Below, one piece after another: positions 15,710-25,103 of a DNA stretch of 32,924 bases (the stretch's first letter is position 1; each line of letters begins with the position of its first letter). A program made the position numbers and the translations under genes. The stretch is from Nitriliruptoraceae bacterium (GTDB lineage Bacteria; Actinomycetota; Nitriliruptoria; Nitriliruptorales; Nitriliruptoraceae), in NCBI GenBank assembly GCA_007118045.1, contig SKTG01000146.1, positions 1 to 32,924 on the forward strand, read 5' to 3'. Under the pieces are notes generated by a model. The model did not search any database and had not been told where the DNA came from. It saw only the letters and a list, made by a program, of their open reading frames with translations.

Positions 15710-16531
15710 TCAGACCGAACCGCCCGAGATCTCCGTGTTCGTGCCGGTCACGTAGGACGCGTCGTCCGACAGCAGGAAGCCGACGACGGCCGCCACCTCC
15801 TGCACGCTGCCGTAGCGACGCAACGGGACCATGCCGATCATCTGGTCGGCGACCTCCTCGACGGTGTCGGCGTAGTACGGGCTCGGCGTCGCCGCCTGCA
15901 GCTCGACCTGCCGGTCCCACATCATCCCGGGGCCGATGAACGCCGGACTGATGGCGTTGACCCGGATGTTCGCGCCGGCGAGATCCTTGGCAGCGCTGCG
16001 ACAGAGGCCGAGCACGGCGGCCTTCGAGGCCGAGTACGCCGCCATGTTCGGCGCCCCCGACACCCCGGCCATGGAAGCGACCACCACGACCGACCCGGGC
16101 CGCTGCGCGGCGATCAGCGCGTCCGCGCACGCCTGGACGACGGTGAAGGTGCCGACGACGTTCACCTCGAGCACCGTGCGTAGATCATCGATCGGGTAGC
16201 CGGGCATCGGGGTGAACGCGCCCTGGTAGCCGGCGCTCGTCACGATCGCGTCCGGTGGTCCGACGCGCGACACCACGTCGTGCACGGCCTCCGACACCGC
16301 GAGCTCGTCCGTGACGTCCAGCGGGCAGAGGTCAACGTCGGCGGCTCCGGCCGCGCGACACGCGTCGGCGGTCACCGTGAGCCGGTCCGTCGTGGCCTCC
16401 AGATCGCTCAGCACGACCGTGGCGCCATCGGCGGCTGCACGCTCGGCGATGCCGCCACCGATGTCGCCACCGGCACCGGTGACGAACGCGACCCTGCCGG
16501 CCAGTCGGCCGGGCGTCATGTTCGTGGTCAT
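15710..16531 (-). CDS. SDR family oxidoreductase
   Basis: GRVAFVTGAGGDIGGGIAERAAADGATVVLSD; YSASKAAVLGLCRSAAKDLAGANIRVNAISPAFI. Confidence 0.93.
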   Translation of the reverse strand: MTTNMTPGRLAGRVAFVTGAGGDIGGGIAERAAADGATVVLSDLEATTDRLTVTADACRAAGAADVDLCPLDVTDELAVSEAVHDVVSRVGPPDAIVTSAGYQGAFTPMPGYPIDDLRTVLEVNVVGTFTVVQACADALIAAQRPGSVVVVASMAGVSGAPNMAAYSASKAAVLGLCRSAAKDLAGANIRVNAISPAFIGPGMMWDRQVELQAATPSPYYADTVEEVADQMIGMVPLRRYGSVQEVAAVVGFLLSDDASYVTGTNTEISGGSV

Positions 16532-16700
16532 ACGAGCTCCGGTCCGCGGTGTCCGGCAGGCTCGACGGCCGGACGCTGCGCTGGGCGAGGGGACGTGCGA
16601 TGAACCCAGACTAGAGCCGTGCGCCTGCCGGCGGCGTCGGGGACGCAACGTCTCTGCGAGCGACGCCGGTGGACGTGTGGAAGGGTGGCAGGATGGACGC

Positions 16701-17021
16701 GTGGGTGGCCCGACGCTCGATGTCCCGCTGCGGTTCACAGGAGCCGGAGGCCTCGTGCTCCGGCGGGGTGACCAGGTGCTCGGCGCCGCTGGCCACCTGG
16801 GCTGGCCAGCCGCCATCGGACACCTCGGGGTCCTCGTCCCGCCCCTGATGCGCGGTCGCGGTGTGGGGGCAGGCCTCGGTGCTGCTGCGACCCGTCGGGC
16901 GCTCGACCAGGGCCTGACACCACAGTGGCGAGCCGCCCGGACGAACGCCGGCTCCAGGCAGGTCGCCCGCCGCATCGGCTACCGCGAGATGGGTCGCCAG
17001 TTCAGCTTCCGACTGGGATAG
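16701..17021 (+). CDS. Short FR47-like GNAT acetyltransferase (possibly N-terminally truncated)
   Basis: HLGVLVPPLMRGRGVGAGLGAAATRRALDQGLTPQWRAARTNAGSRQVARRIGYREMGRQFSFRL. Confidence 0.5.
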   Translation: MGGPTLDVPLRFTGAGGLVLRRGDQVLGAAGHLGWPAAIGHLGVLVPPLMRGRGVGAGLGAAATRRALDQGLTPQWRAARTNAGSRQVARRIGYREMGRQFSFRLG

Positions 17022-17215
17022 CCGGGACGCTCCCGCGGGCTCGACGACGATACGGGTCCGAGCAGCTGGACCCGGCGCTCCACCGGGTTCTGGGCTCCGT
17101 GCGACGCCGAGCTCCCCCTGTCTCGTTCCGCGTCGGTCGAGCGCGGGCGGGTGCTGGCCGGACGCCGTACGGTTGCCCGTTCTCACGCCCTGCAGCCTTC
17201 TCGTCGAGGACCTCC

Positions 17216-17920
17216 GTGCTCCGAGTCTCGGCCCTGTGGCGTTACCCCGTGAAGTCCCTCCGGGGCGAGCGCGTCGAGACCTCCCGGATCACCCGGCACG
17301 GCCTCGTGGGCGATCGCGCCTTCGGGATCGTCGACCTGGAGACCGGGCACGTCCTGACCGCGCGCCGCGAGCCACGCTTGCTCTTCGCGACGGCTCGATG
17401 GCACGACGGCGACGTACGGATCACGAGCCCGGAGGATCAGCCACTCGATACGGACGATGAGCTCTCCGACTGGCTCGGCCGACGGGTGCGGCTGACCCGT
17501 GCCGCCGAGCACGGAGGCGTCTACGAGAACCCGTCCGACAGCGAACGCGAGACGGAGTGGGTGACCTGGCAGGGTCCCGGACATGCCTGGCACGACAGTG
17601 GACGCACGCGTGTGTCGCTGGTGTCCACCGCGAGCCTCGGTGCGTGGGCGTCCGAACGTTTCCGATCCAACGTGCTGCTCGAGGGAAGTGACGAGGACGC
17701 GCTCGTCGGTCGAGAGGCGCGTCTGGGCACGGCCACGCTCGCGGTGAACACGCGGGTGGGCCGATGCGTGATGGTCACCAGATCCCAGCCAGGCCTCGAG
17801 GTGGATCGCGAGGTGCTGCGCACCATCCACCGCGAGCGGGATGGGAACCTCGCGGTCGGAGCCCTGGTGATGGTCCCCGGCGTGGTGTCCGTCGGTGACC
17901 GGTTGACCCCGCTCACATGA
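17216..17920 (+). CDS. MOSC domain-containing protein (with MOSC N-terminal barrel)
   Basis: VSALWRYPVKSLRGERVETSRITRHGLVGDRAFGIVDLETG; TLAVNTRVGRCVMVTRSQPGLEVDREVLRTI. Confidence 0.88.
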   Translation: MLRVSALWRYPVKSLRGERVETSRITRHGLVGDRAFGIVDLETGHVLTARREPRLLFATARWHDGDVRITSPEDQPLDTDDELSDWLGRRVRLTRAAEHGGVYENPSDSERETEWVTWQGPGHAWHDSGRTRVSLVSTASLGAWASERFRSNVLLEGSDEDALVGREARLGTATLAVNTRVGRCVMVTRSQPGLEVDREVLRTIHRERDGNLAVGALVMVPGVVSVGDRLTPLT

Positions 17921-18091
17921 CGACTCAGGGGCGCCTGCGGCGACCGTTGGTGGGGTCACCGGTGGTGGTGACGGGGCCATCGCACCGATGGGACCGACCA
18001 GCGCGGGTGACCGATCACCCACGAGATCGACCCGAACCCGGACGCGGAACAGCCCTGCGGGTCCGTCGCGGCCTCGTGACTGACCGGCACG

Positions 18092-18523
18092 TCACGTCAC
18101 GACGAGGACCACGGCTGCGATCGTGGTGACGGTCACCGCCACGACCTGCAGGGCCCGACCGGTCCAGACGACCGTCCGGGGCGGCCACCCCAGCCGTCGA
18201 GCGGCGTGCTCGCTCGCGAAGCGGTCCCGCCCCCACCACGCCAGCTGGCGCTGCCGCATCGCCTCGCGCAACCGCGGACGGGCCGAGGAGCTCACCCAGT
18301 GCCCCCAGATGTTCACACCGGCCAGTCCCAGCAGGACGAACACGCCCAGGGCGAGGTGTGTCCAGCTGGAGAGTTCGGTGTCGACCAGTCGGTCCCGGAG
18401 GATCTGTGCCATCACCTGTGTCGCGATCAGGCACCCGGTCCACCGGTTCATCAGCCAACCGAGCGCCTCGCGCGGGTCGGCGAAGACCGAGGTCGCGGGC
18501 GAGAGGGAACGATGTTCGGACAT
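18092..18523 (-). CDS. Hypothetical membrane protein
   Basis: MSEHRSLSPATSVFADPREALGWLMNRWTG...HLALGVFVLLGLAGVNIWGHWV...VVAVTVTTIAAVVLVV, at least two hydrophobic segments. Confidence 0.6.
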   Translation of the reverse strand: MSEHRSLSPATSVFADPREALGWLMNRWTGCLIATQVMAQILRDRLVDTELSSWTHLALGVFVLLGLAGVNIWGHWVSSSARPRLREAMRQRQLAWWGRDRFASEHAARRLGWPPRTVVWTGRALQVVAVTVTTIAAVVLVVT

Positions 18524-18668
18524 CGGTGCTCCCGGCACGGTTCCGCGGGCGGAGCCTCCGAACGTGACGGTCCCGACGGGGCCTGCCTGGCGGCGACTCC
18601 CCACGAACGACCGGGTCCATCCGGTCACCCGATGGCGGCTGGACCCGCCCTACGGCAGACTCCGTGCC

Positions 18669-19160
18669 GTGGCGACCCTCTCGATCCTTCCCGTGACCGC
18701 CGACGATCTGCCGTTCGTCCGCGAGATGCTGTACGAGGCCGCCTTCTGGCGCGACACGTCCGGCGCGCCACCGATCGACGAGGCACTGGACCGGGCGTGG
18801 CTCGCTCTCTACGTCGAGGGGTGGGGACGGCCGGGCGACGACGGTCTGATCGCCCGCCTCGGCGGGGCACCTGCCGGCGCCGTGTGGGTACGGCGCTTCG
18901 ACGACGAGGTGCACGGCTACGGCTACGTCGACGAGTCGACCCCCGAGCTCAGCATCGCGGTCACGCAGGAACATCGCGGTCGCGGTGTCGGACGCTGCCT
19001 GCTGATGACGATGATGGTCCAGCTCCGCTTCCAGGCCGTCGCCGGGGTGAGCCTCAGCGTGGAGGACGACAACCCCGCACGGGCGCTGTACGAGGACCTG
19101 GGGTTCTTGCCCGTGAAGGCCGTCGATGGTGCCACCACCATGCTGCGCAACCTGGCGTGA
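18669..19160 (+). CDS. GNAT family N-acetyltransferase
   Basis: ELSIAVTQEHRGRGVGRCLLMTMM...SLSVEDDNPARALYEDLGFLPV. Confidence 0.9.
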   Translation: MATLSILPVTADDLPFVREMLYEAAFWRDTSGAPPIDEALDRAWLALYVEGWGRPGDDGLIARLGGAPAGAVWVRRFDDEVHGYGYVDESTPELSIAVTQEHRGRGVGRCLLMTMMVQLRFQAVAGVSLSVEDDNPARALYEDLGFLPVKAVDGATTMLRNLA

Positions 19161-19558
19161 CCCCGATCGGCGCCGCTCGTCACCGAGTCTCTCGAACGCA
19201 TCGACCTGTGACCCCGGACACCGAGAACGACCTCGTCGGTGGCCTCCAGGTCGTGTCATCTGGACGGAGGACGGCGTGATCTGGATGGACGTCTCGCCCG
19301 TCGCGGGGACACGGCGAGTCGACGAGCTGCTTGGCATGTGAGGGGTTCACGACGTCGCCGCGTCCGGGCTGCAGGTTCTGCGAGCGCGTCTCGGGCTGCA
19401 GGCGCCTCCCTCGATGGTGTCGACCTCGAACCGCACGGGTTGACGCCGTAGGGCTCGAGCCGGGCTAAGTAGCTGTCGGCATCGGTCTCAGGCATCTGCC
19501 CGATGTGAGCAGCCCCTCCTTAGACGCATGGTCGGCGGACCGTGTGAAGGAGGGAACG

Positions 19559-19891
19559 ATGGAGCGCAGGACGATCACGACGTGGGTCGCCGCCGTCGCC
19601 GCCGCGACGCTGGGCGCGTGCGGGGCGGCACCGGACGGGTCGGCGACGTCCCAACCCGAGCAGGTACCTGCCGAGGAGGCCGAAGCAGCCGAGTCGGACG
19701 AGCGCGGTCAGGATGGCCGCGATGACGGCACCGACCGGGACGAGCCCGGTGAGCGGGGTGGCGGCGAAGATCCCGCGCAGGAGGGTGACGACGCCGGGAC
19801 GCCATGGCACCTGCTGCCCGAGCAGGACCGTCCCGCTCCGGTCCAACAGCCCGAGTGCGATCTCGCGAGCCCGACGCCGGTGGCGTGCTGA
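19559..19891 (+). CDS. Putative small acidic lipoprotein
   Basis: ATG with gaaggaggg SD; MERRTITTWVAAVAAATLGACGAAPDG lipobox; Asp/Glu-rich mature region. Confidence 0.5.
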   Translation: MERRTITTWVAAVAAATLGACGAAPDGSATSQPEQVPAEEAEAAESDERGQDGRDDGTDRDEPGERGGGEDPAQEGDDAGTPWHLLPEQDRPAPVQQPECDLASPTPVAC

Positions 19892-19898
19892 GCGGGCA

Positions 19899-19962
19899 CG
19901 GCCGCCCTCCTGAGCGGCGGCCGGGTCGGCGCCGGTCCGATCGCTGCTCAGGAGGGCGGCCG
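19899..19962. repeat. 17-bp perfect inverted repeat (CGGCCGCCCTCCTGAGC ... GCTCAGGAGGGCGGCCG), 30-nt loop
   Basis: Arms 19899-19915 and 19946-19962 are exact reverse complements. Confidence 0.85.
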
Positions 19963-20050
19963 AGCGGATGGTCCCGAGGTCGGCCGGGCCGCTGGCCACG
20001 GCACCCCTTGCACAGCGACGACGCATCGGGATACTGCCCCTGGGTGCACC

Positions 20051-22981
20051 ATGGGATTCGTTGGACGGAACGCAGAGCTCGAACGGCTCGAGGAGGCACT
20101 GCGGACGGCGGTGGAGGGCCAGCCGACCACGGTGCTGCTGGGCGGGGACGCCGGCGTCGGCAAGAGCCGGCTGCTCGCCGAGTTCAGCGACCGTGCCACC
20201 GAACGGGGTGTGCTGGTGCTCAGCGGCGCCTGCCTGGAGCTCGGCGGCGACGGGTTGCCCTACGCCGCGGTCACCGAGGCGTTGCGAGGGCTGACCGACG
20301 AGCTCGGTCCGGCCGAGCTGCGACGACTCGCCGGTGGGACCGACGCCGAGCTGGGACGGCTGCTGCCGGGGCTGGACCCCGGCGACGGATCGGTGCGTGC
20401 GGCGCCTTCCGAGGCACTGACGCCGACGTCACAGTTGGGCTTGTTCGAGGCGCTGCTCGGTGTGCTCCACGCGCTGGCGGCGCGCTCCCCGGTGGTGGTG
20501 ATCCTCGAGGACGTGCACTGGGCCGACGCGTCGACACGGGACCTGCTCGTGTTCCTGGCCCACAACCTGGGTGACCTGGCTCTGGTGCTGGTCGTCAGCT
20601 TCCGGACCGACGAGCTGCGGCGCCAGCACCCCCTGCGGTTCCTGCTGCCCCGCCTCCTCCGTGAGGACACCGTGCGCTACCTCGAGCTCGACCCGTTCGG
20701 GCACGACGAGTTCGAGCTGCTGCTCGAGGGGCTGGTGGGGGAACCGCCGGGACCGGAGATGACCGAGGAGCTCCTCGATCGCACCGGAGGCAACCCGTTC
20801 TTCGCCGAGCAGCTGGTCGAGGCCGGAGCGGACGTGTCCGTGTTGCCCGAGCTGTTGCGGGACGTGCTGCTGCTCTCGCTGGACGGACTGTCCGCCACGG
20901 CGCTACAGGCGTTGCGGGTCCTCGCGGCGGCTGGCGGTGAGCACGTCGGTCACGAGCTGCTGGCATCTGTCGTCGGGTCGTCCGACCAGGAGCTGGACGC
21001 GGCGTTGCGCGAGGCGACGGACGCCGGCGTCCTGATCGCCGACACGGAAGCGGGGACCTACAGGTTGCGCCATGCTCTGCTGACCGAAGCGGTCATCACG
21101 ACGTTGCTACCCGGTGAGGCCGGCCGGGTGCACGGGCGGTTGGCGCGGGCCATCGAGAACGACCCGGGCCTGGCGGTGCGCTCCGCCGCCGCCGAGCTGG
21201 CACACCACTGGCACCAGGCCCAGGACCAGCCCCGGTCGTTGGTCGCCTCGCTCGACGCCGCGCGCGCGGCCGAGACGAGCCTCGGCGTCGATGAAGCCGG
21301 ATCGCACGTGGAACGGGCGCTGGCGCTGTGGGATCAGGTGCCGCGGGCGCGGGAGCTGACCGGGATCGAGCACCATGAGCTGCTCGAGTGGGCAGCGCGG
21401 CTGTCGTTCCTCGCCGGCCAGCCGCGCCGAGCCATCGCCCTCCAACGGGACGCGCTCGCCGAGCTCTCACCGGACGCCGATCTCGACGTGCGGGCGCGCC
21501 TGCACGAGCCACTCGGCGAGTACCTGTGGGACATCGGGGACGGCGACGGAGCCGTGCAGGCTCGCGCCGAGGCCGTCCGGCTGCTCCCCGCCGACCCGCC
21601 ATCACCCGAGCGGGCCCGTGCGCTGGCCAGCTACAGCCACGTCCTGATGCTGACCCATCGCCATGACGCGTCGAACGAGATCGGCGACGAGGCCCTGGCC
21701 ATGGCCCGCACCGTCGGGGACCGCGGGGTCGAGGCGGCCGTGCTCGGCACCCTCGGACCGAGCCTGGCGGCGCGCGGGGAACGAGAGGGTCTCGACCTGT
21801 TGCACGAAGCCCGCGCGATCGCCGAGGAGCTGGACGACGACTGGAAGGTCATCCGTAGCTACCACAACGAGGCGGCAGTCCTCCTCTCGTTCGGCCGCTA
21901 CGACGAGGCGATCGCGGTCGCCTCGACGGGTCTCGAACACGCTCGCACCCACGGCACCGTTCCCGGCGGGGGGCTGATCGCCGTGCTCGCCCGCGCGGCC
22001 CTGTATCGCGGTCGGTGGGAGCTCGCCGACGACGCCCTCCGCACGGCTTCCCGCGAAGCCGGTGGGTACTTCGCCGCGTTGAACCGGCTCTACCTCGCCT
22101 ACCTCGTCGCGTGCCGGGGCGAGCCCGAGCGTGCTCGGAAGGCCCTGGCGGACGCGCGGCGCCTGGGTGTCCTCAACGACCAGACCACGCGCGATCGCGT
22201 CCTCATGGTCCAGCTGACGGCCGCCCTCATGGACGGCGACACCGCTGCGGTCGTGGTGGCCCTGGACGCCGTGCGTCCGATCGACGACCGGGTGGAGGGA
22301 TCTGGACGCCTGGCGGAGGACGCCATCGAGCTGCGAGCGCTCGTCCTGCGAGCCCTCGCCGATCAGGCCGTGACCGGACATCGCGATCCGACGCGTGGGG
22401 ACGCCGTGCTGGCCGACTGCCGCCAGATCGCCGAGCGGACGGCTGCGACCCTCCCGCCGGTGCCGATCTGGCTGGCGTTGGCCGAAGCCGAGCACGCCCG
22501 CCTCACGGCCGCCTCCGACGCAGCCGAACGCTGGGACACCGCGACGACCCGCTGCGACCAGCTCGCGCTCGCTCACCACGGGGCGTATGCACGCTTCCGC
22601 CAGGCCCAGGCGCTCCTCGACCGCGGCTCGCGGGCACACGTGCACCAGCTTCTCCTCGACGCGCACACCGAGGCCGACGCTCTCGGTGCCGTCCCGTTGA
22701 GCAACGAGGTCCTCGCGCTCGCCCGACGCGGCAACATCGACCTCGGGCGCGAGGATGTCCCGACGCCGACCGAGCGGCTCGGTCTGACCCCACGCGAGGG
22801 CGAGGTGCTGGCCCTCCTCGCCGCGGGGCGTACCAACCCGGAGATCGCCGAGCGGCTGTACATCAGCACCAAGACCGCCAGCGTCCACGTCTCCAACATC
22901 CTGCGCAAGCTCGAGGTCTCGAACCGCGGTGAAGCCGCCGCGATCGCCCACCGCCACGCCGTCGGCTCGACGCGCGATTGA
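20051..22981 (+). CDS. LuxR family regulator with N-terminal AAA ATPase (large ATP-binding LuxR type)
   Basis: MGFVGRNAELERLEEAL; Walker A GGDAGVGKSRLLAEF; VVVILEDVHWADASTRDLLVFLAHNL; HTH LTPREGEVLALLAAGRTNPEIAERLYISTKTASVHVSNILRKLEVSNRGEAAA. Confidence 0.93.
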   Translation: MGFVGRNAELERLEEALRTAVEGQPTTVLLGGDAGVGKSRLLAEFSDRATERGVLVLSGACLELGGDGLPYAAVTEALRGLTDELGPAELRRLAGGTDAELGRLLPGLDPGDGSVRAAPSEALTPTSQLGLFEALLGVLHALAARSPVVVILEDVHWADASTRDLLVFLAHNLGDLALVLVVSFRTDELRRQHPLRFLLPRLLREDTVRYLELDPFGHDEFELLLEGLVGEPPGPEMTEELLDRTGGNPFFAEQLVEAGADVSVLPELLRDVLLLSLDGLSATALQALRVLAAAGGEHVGHELLASVVGSSDQELDAALREATDAGVLIADTEAGTYRLRHALLTEAVITTLLPGEAGRVHGRLARAIENDPGLAVRSAAAELAHHWHQAQDQPRSLVASLDAARAAETSLGVDEAGSHVERALALWDQVPRARELTGIEHHELLEWAARLSFLAGQPRRAIALQRDALAELSPDADLDVRARLHEPLGEYLWDIGDGDGAVQARAEAVRLLPADPPSPERARALASYSHVLMLTHRHDASNEIGDEALAMARTVGDRGVEAAVLGTLGPSLAARGEREGLDLLHEARAIAEELDDDWKVIRSYHNEAAVLLSFGRYDEAIAVASTGLEHARTHGTVPGGGLIAVLARAALYRGRWELADDALRTASREAGGYFAALNRLYLAYLVACRGEPERARKALADARRLGVLNDQTTRDRVLMVQLTAALMDGDTAAVVVALDAVRPIDDRVEGSGRLAEDAIELRALVLRALADQAVTGHRDPTRGDAVLADCRQIAERTAATLPPVPIWLALAEAEHARLTAASDAAERWDTATTRCDQLALAHHGAYARFRQAQALLDRGSRAHVHQLLLDAHTEADALGAVPLSNEVLALARRGNIDLGREDVPTPTERLGLTPREGEVLALLAAGRTNPEIAERLYISTKTASVHVSNILRKLEVSNRGEAAAIAHRHAVGSTRD

Positions 22982-23182
22982 CGACGGGGCACGCCTCGAG
23001 CCTGGGAGAGGACTTCGGGTGACGTCCGTGGCCCGCTCGAGCCATCCTGCCGATGCATCCCGGATGAACCGGGAACCTCCAGCAGGAGGGCGAGTTCGGG
23101 CACCCGACTGCGACGTGCCGGCACGGACCGCCCGGATCACCGCGGGATGGTCCGGTGGTCGAGCTGGTGCGATGATGCCGTC

Positions 23183-24844
23183 ATGAGCACGGACGACGCC
23201 TCGATCTGTCGCGATCTGATCGCCCGGGGCAACGCCGCGCTCGAGCGGACCGACTGGGACGAGGCACACCGATCGTTCGCGGAAGCCGTCGACCGTCGTC
23301 CGAGTGGGGAGGCGCTGGACGGGTTGGCGTGGGCGGCGTGGTGGCGCGGGGATGCCGAGGGCGTGCTCGATGCCCGTCAGCGTGCGTACCGCGCGTACCG
23401 CCGGGAAGGCTCGTTGCGCGACGCGGCGCGGGTGGCCGGCTGGCTCGGCACCGACCTGGTCGATTTCCGGGGCGAGCTCGCGGTGGCCCAGGGCTGGTTC
23501 CGGCGTGGCCACAGCCTCCTCGACGGTCTCGAACCCTCGCCGGAGCTGGGATGGTTGTACGTGCACGAGGCCGAGAAGCTCCTCCTCTACGGGGGTGACG
23601 TCGCCGGGGCACGGTCGTTGGCCGAACGGGCCCACCGGCTCGGACGGCGGTCCGATGACGTCGATCTCGAGATGATGGGTCTGGCCATGGCCGGGCTCGC
23701 TGCGGTGCTGGCGGGTGAGCTGGAGGACGGCACCGCGCAGCTGAGCGAGGCGGCGACCGCAGCGCTCGCCGAGGAGATGCGTCGTCGCTGGGCGATCTAC
23801 TGGTGCGTGTGCCTCGTGATCCACGCCTGCGAGCTGGTGCGCGATCACGACCGGGCGTCGCAGTGGTGCCGTGGGTTGCAGGACTGGTCGGAACGACTCG
23901 GCCTCGAGGGCTTCAACCGCTCGTGTCGGGCCTACCACGCGGGGGTGTCGATCTGGCGCGGCGAGTGGTCCTTCGCGGAGGCCGAGCTGCTCTCGGCGGC
24001 CGAGCGTCTCACCGATCTCCGGCCTCCCTGGGCGATCGAGGCCTGGGTGCGCCTCGGCGAGCTGCGGCGGCGCCAGGGACGCCTGGACGAGGCAGCCGTG
24101 CTGTTCGAGCGGGCGGCGGGGCACGGACTGGCGGTGCTGGGGGTCGGCGAGCTGGGCATGGACCGTGACGACCCGGCGGGTGCGCGGGACCGCGCCCAGG
24201 AGTGCCTGCGCGAGATCACCTCCGAGGCTCCGGCAGCCCGGGCCGGGGCGCTGGAGCTGCTGATCCGGGCCGAGACGGCCCTCGGTGACCTGGGCGGCGC
24301 CGAGCAGGTCCTCGGGGAACTCCACACCGCCGTGGCAGCGGCACCGACCGATCCGCTCCGGGCCTCCGCCGCCTACTGCCAGGGCCTGCTCGCGGCGGCC
24401 AAGCACGAACACGACGCTGCCCGGGTCGCGTTCGAGGATGCGGTCCGGCTCTACCGTCGCAGTGGAGCACCGTTCGAGCAGGGGCGGGCCCGGATCTCGC
24501 TCGCACGGAGCCTGGCGGAGCTCGGACGCCGCTCGGATGCGCTCGGTCATGCGCGGGCCGCCGCGGACACGCTGGAGGACCTCGGCGCCAGCGCCGCCGC
24601 CGAGGCTGCCACCGCGCTCGTCCGGGAGCTCGAAGCTGAGGCTCCCGGCACCGTCCGGTTGAGCGCTCGCGAACGTGAGGTCCTGCGTCTGGTCGCGGAC
24701 GGCGGGACGAACCGGGCCATCGCGGAGCAACTCGTGGTCAGCGAGCACACCGTCAACCGGCATGTCACCAACATCCTGACCAAGCTCGGGGTCGGTACCC
24801 GTTCGGCCGCCGTGGCAGAAGCCATCCGGCACGGGCTCATCTAG
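23183..24844 (+). CDS. LuxR C-terminal HTH regulator with TPR-like N-terminal region and no visible P-loop
   Basis: HTH LSAREREVLRLVADGGTNRAIAEQLVVSEHTVNRHVTNILTKLGVGTRSAAVAEAI; Ala/Leu-rich helical repeats upstream. Confidence 0.9.
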   Translation: MSTDDASICRDLIARGNAALERTDWDEAHRSFAEAVDRRPSGEALDGLAWAAWWRGDAEGVLDARQRAYRAYRREGSLRDAARVAGWLGTDLVDFRGELAVAQGWFRRGHSLLDGLEPSPELGWLYVHEAEKLLLYGGDVAGARSLAERAHRLGRRSDDVDLEMMGLAMAGLAAVLAGELEDGTAQLSEAATAALAEEMRRRWAIYWCVCLVIHACELVRDHDRASQWCRGLQDWSERLGLEGFNRSCRAYHAGVSIWRGEWSFAEAELLSAAERLTDLRPPWAIEAWVRLGELRRRQGRLDEAAVLFERAAGHGLAVLGVGELGMDRDDPAGARDRAQECLREITSEAPAARAGALELLIRAETALGDLGGAEQVLGELHTAVAAAPTDPLRASAAYCQGLLAAAKHEHDAARVAFEDAVRLYRRSGAPFEQGRARISLARSLAELGRRSDALGHARAAADTLEDLGASAAAEAATALVRELEAEAPGTVRLSAREREVLRLVADGGTNRAIAEQLVVSEHTVNRHVTNILTKLGVGTRSAAVAEAIRHGLI

Positions 24845-24950
24845 CTGGCCGTAGGTCGGTCGAGGGGTCCGGGCATGTGCGCATCTGGCCCGTCGTCGGG
24901 GGCGGGTTGCGCTCGGGACGTGGCCGGCCCGGGCGGCCCTGCCGTCGACG

Positions 24951-24966
24951 TGGCGTGATCACGCCA
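24951..24966. promoter_or_regulatory. Perfect 16-bp palindrome TGGCGTGATCACGCCA with extra half-site TGGCGTG at 24986-24992
   Basis: Exact palindrome upstream of the methyltransferase gene. Confidence 0.65.
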
Positions 24967-25103
24967 TACGACCCGTCGCCGAAGATGGCGTGCTCTGGCG
25001 AGGCCGTCCCGCACGACCGGCCTCATGCTCGAGCGTGAGACGGCCGGCAGCAGGGACCCGGGACGCAGCGCCGGGCGAACGGCACGACAGGAGGAGCACG
25101 ACG

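Noticed and set aside
17955-17972. GTCACC-GGTGGT-GGTGAC inverted repeat after the MOSC gene
   Set aside because: Short arms in a GT-rich tract; could be a terminator but the support is too weak to call.
19161-19558. Short ORFs between the GNAT and lipoprotein genes (e.g. 19256-19495 minus)
   Set aside because: No SD plus domain support; low-complexity Arg-rich translations. Treated as non-coding.
19520-20026. 168-aa minus-strand ORF with a hydrophobic stretch opposite the small lipoprotein
   Set aside because: Hydrophobic run is the antisense of an acidic-rich segment; the plus-strand ORF has the better SD and lipobox. Not fully excluded.
21602-24832. 1076-aa minus-strand ORF
   Set aside because: Antisense to the two LuxR regulators, which have unambiguous HTH and ATPase motifs.
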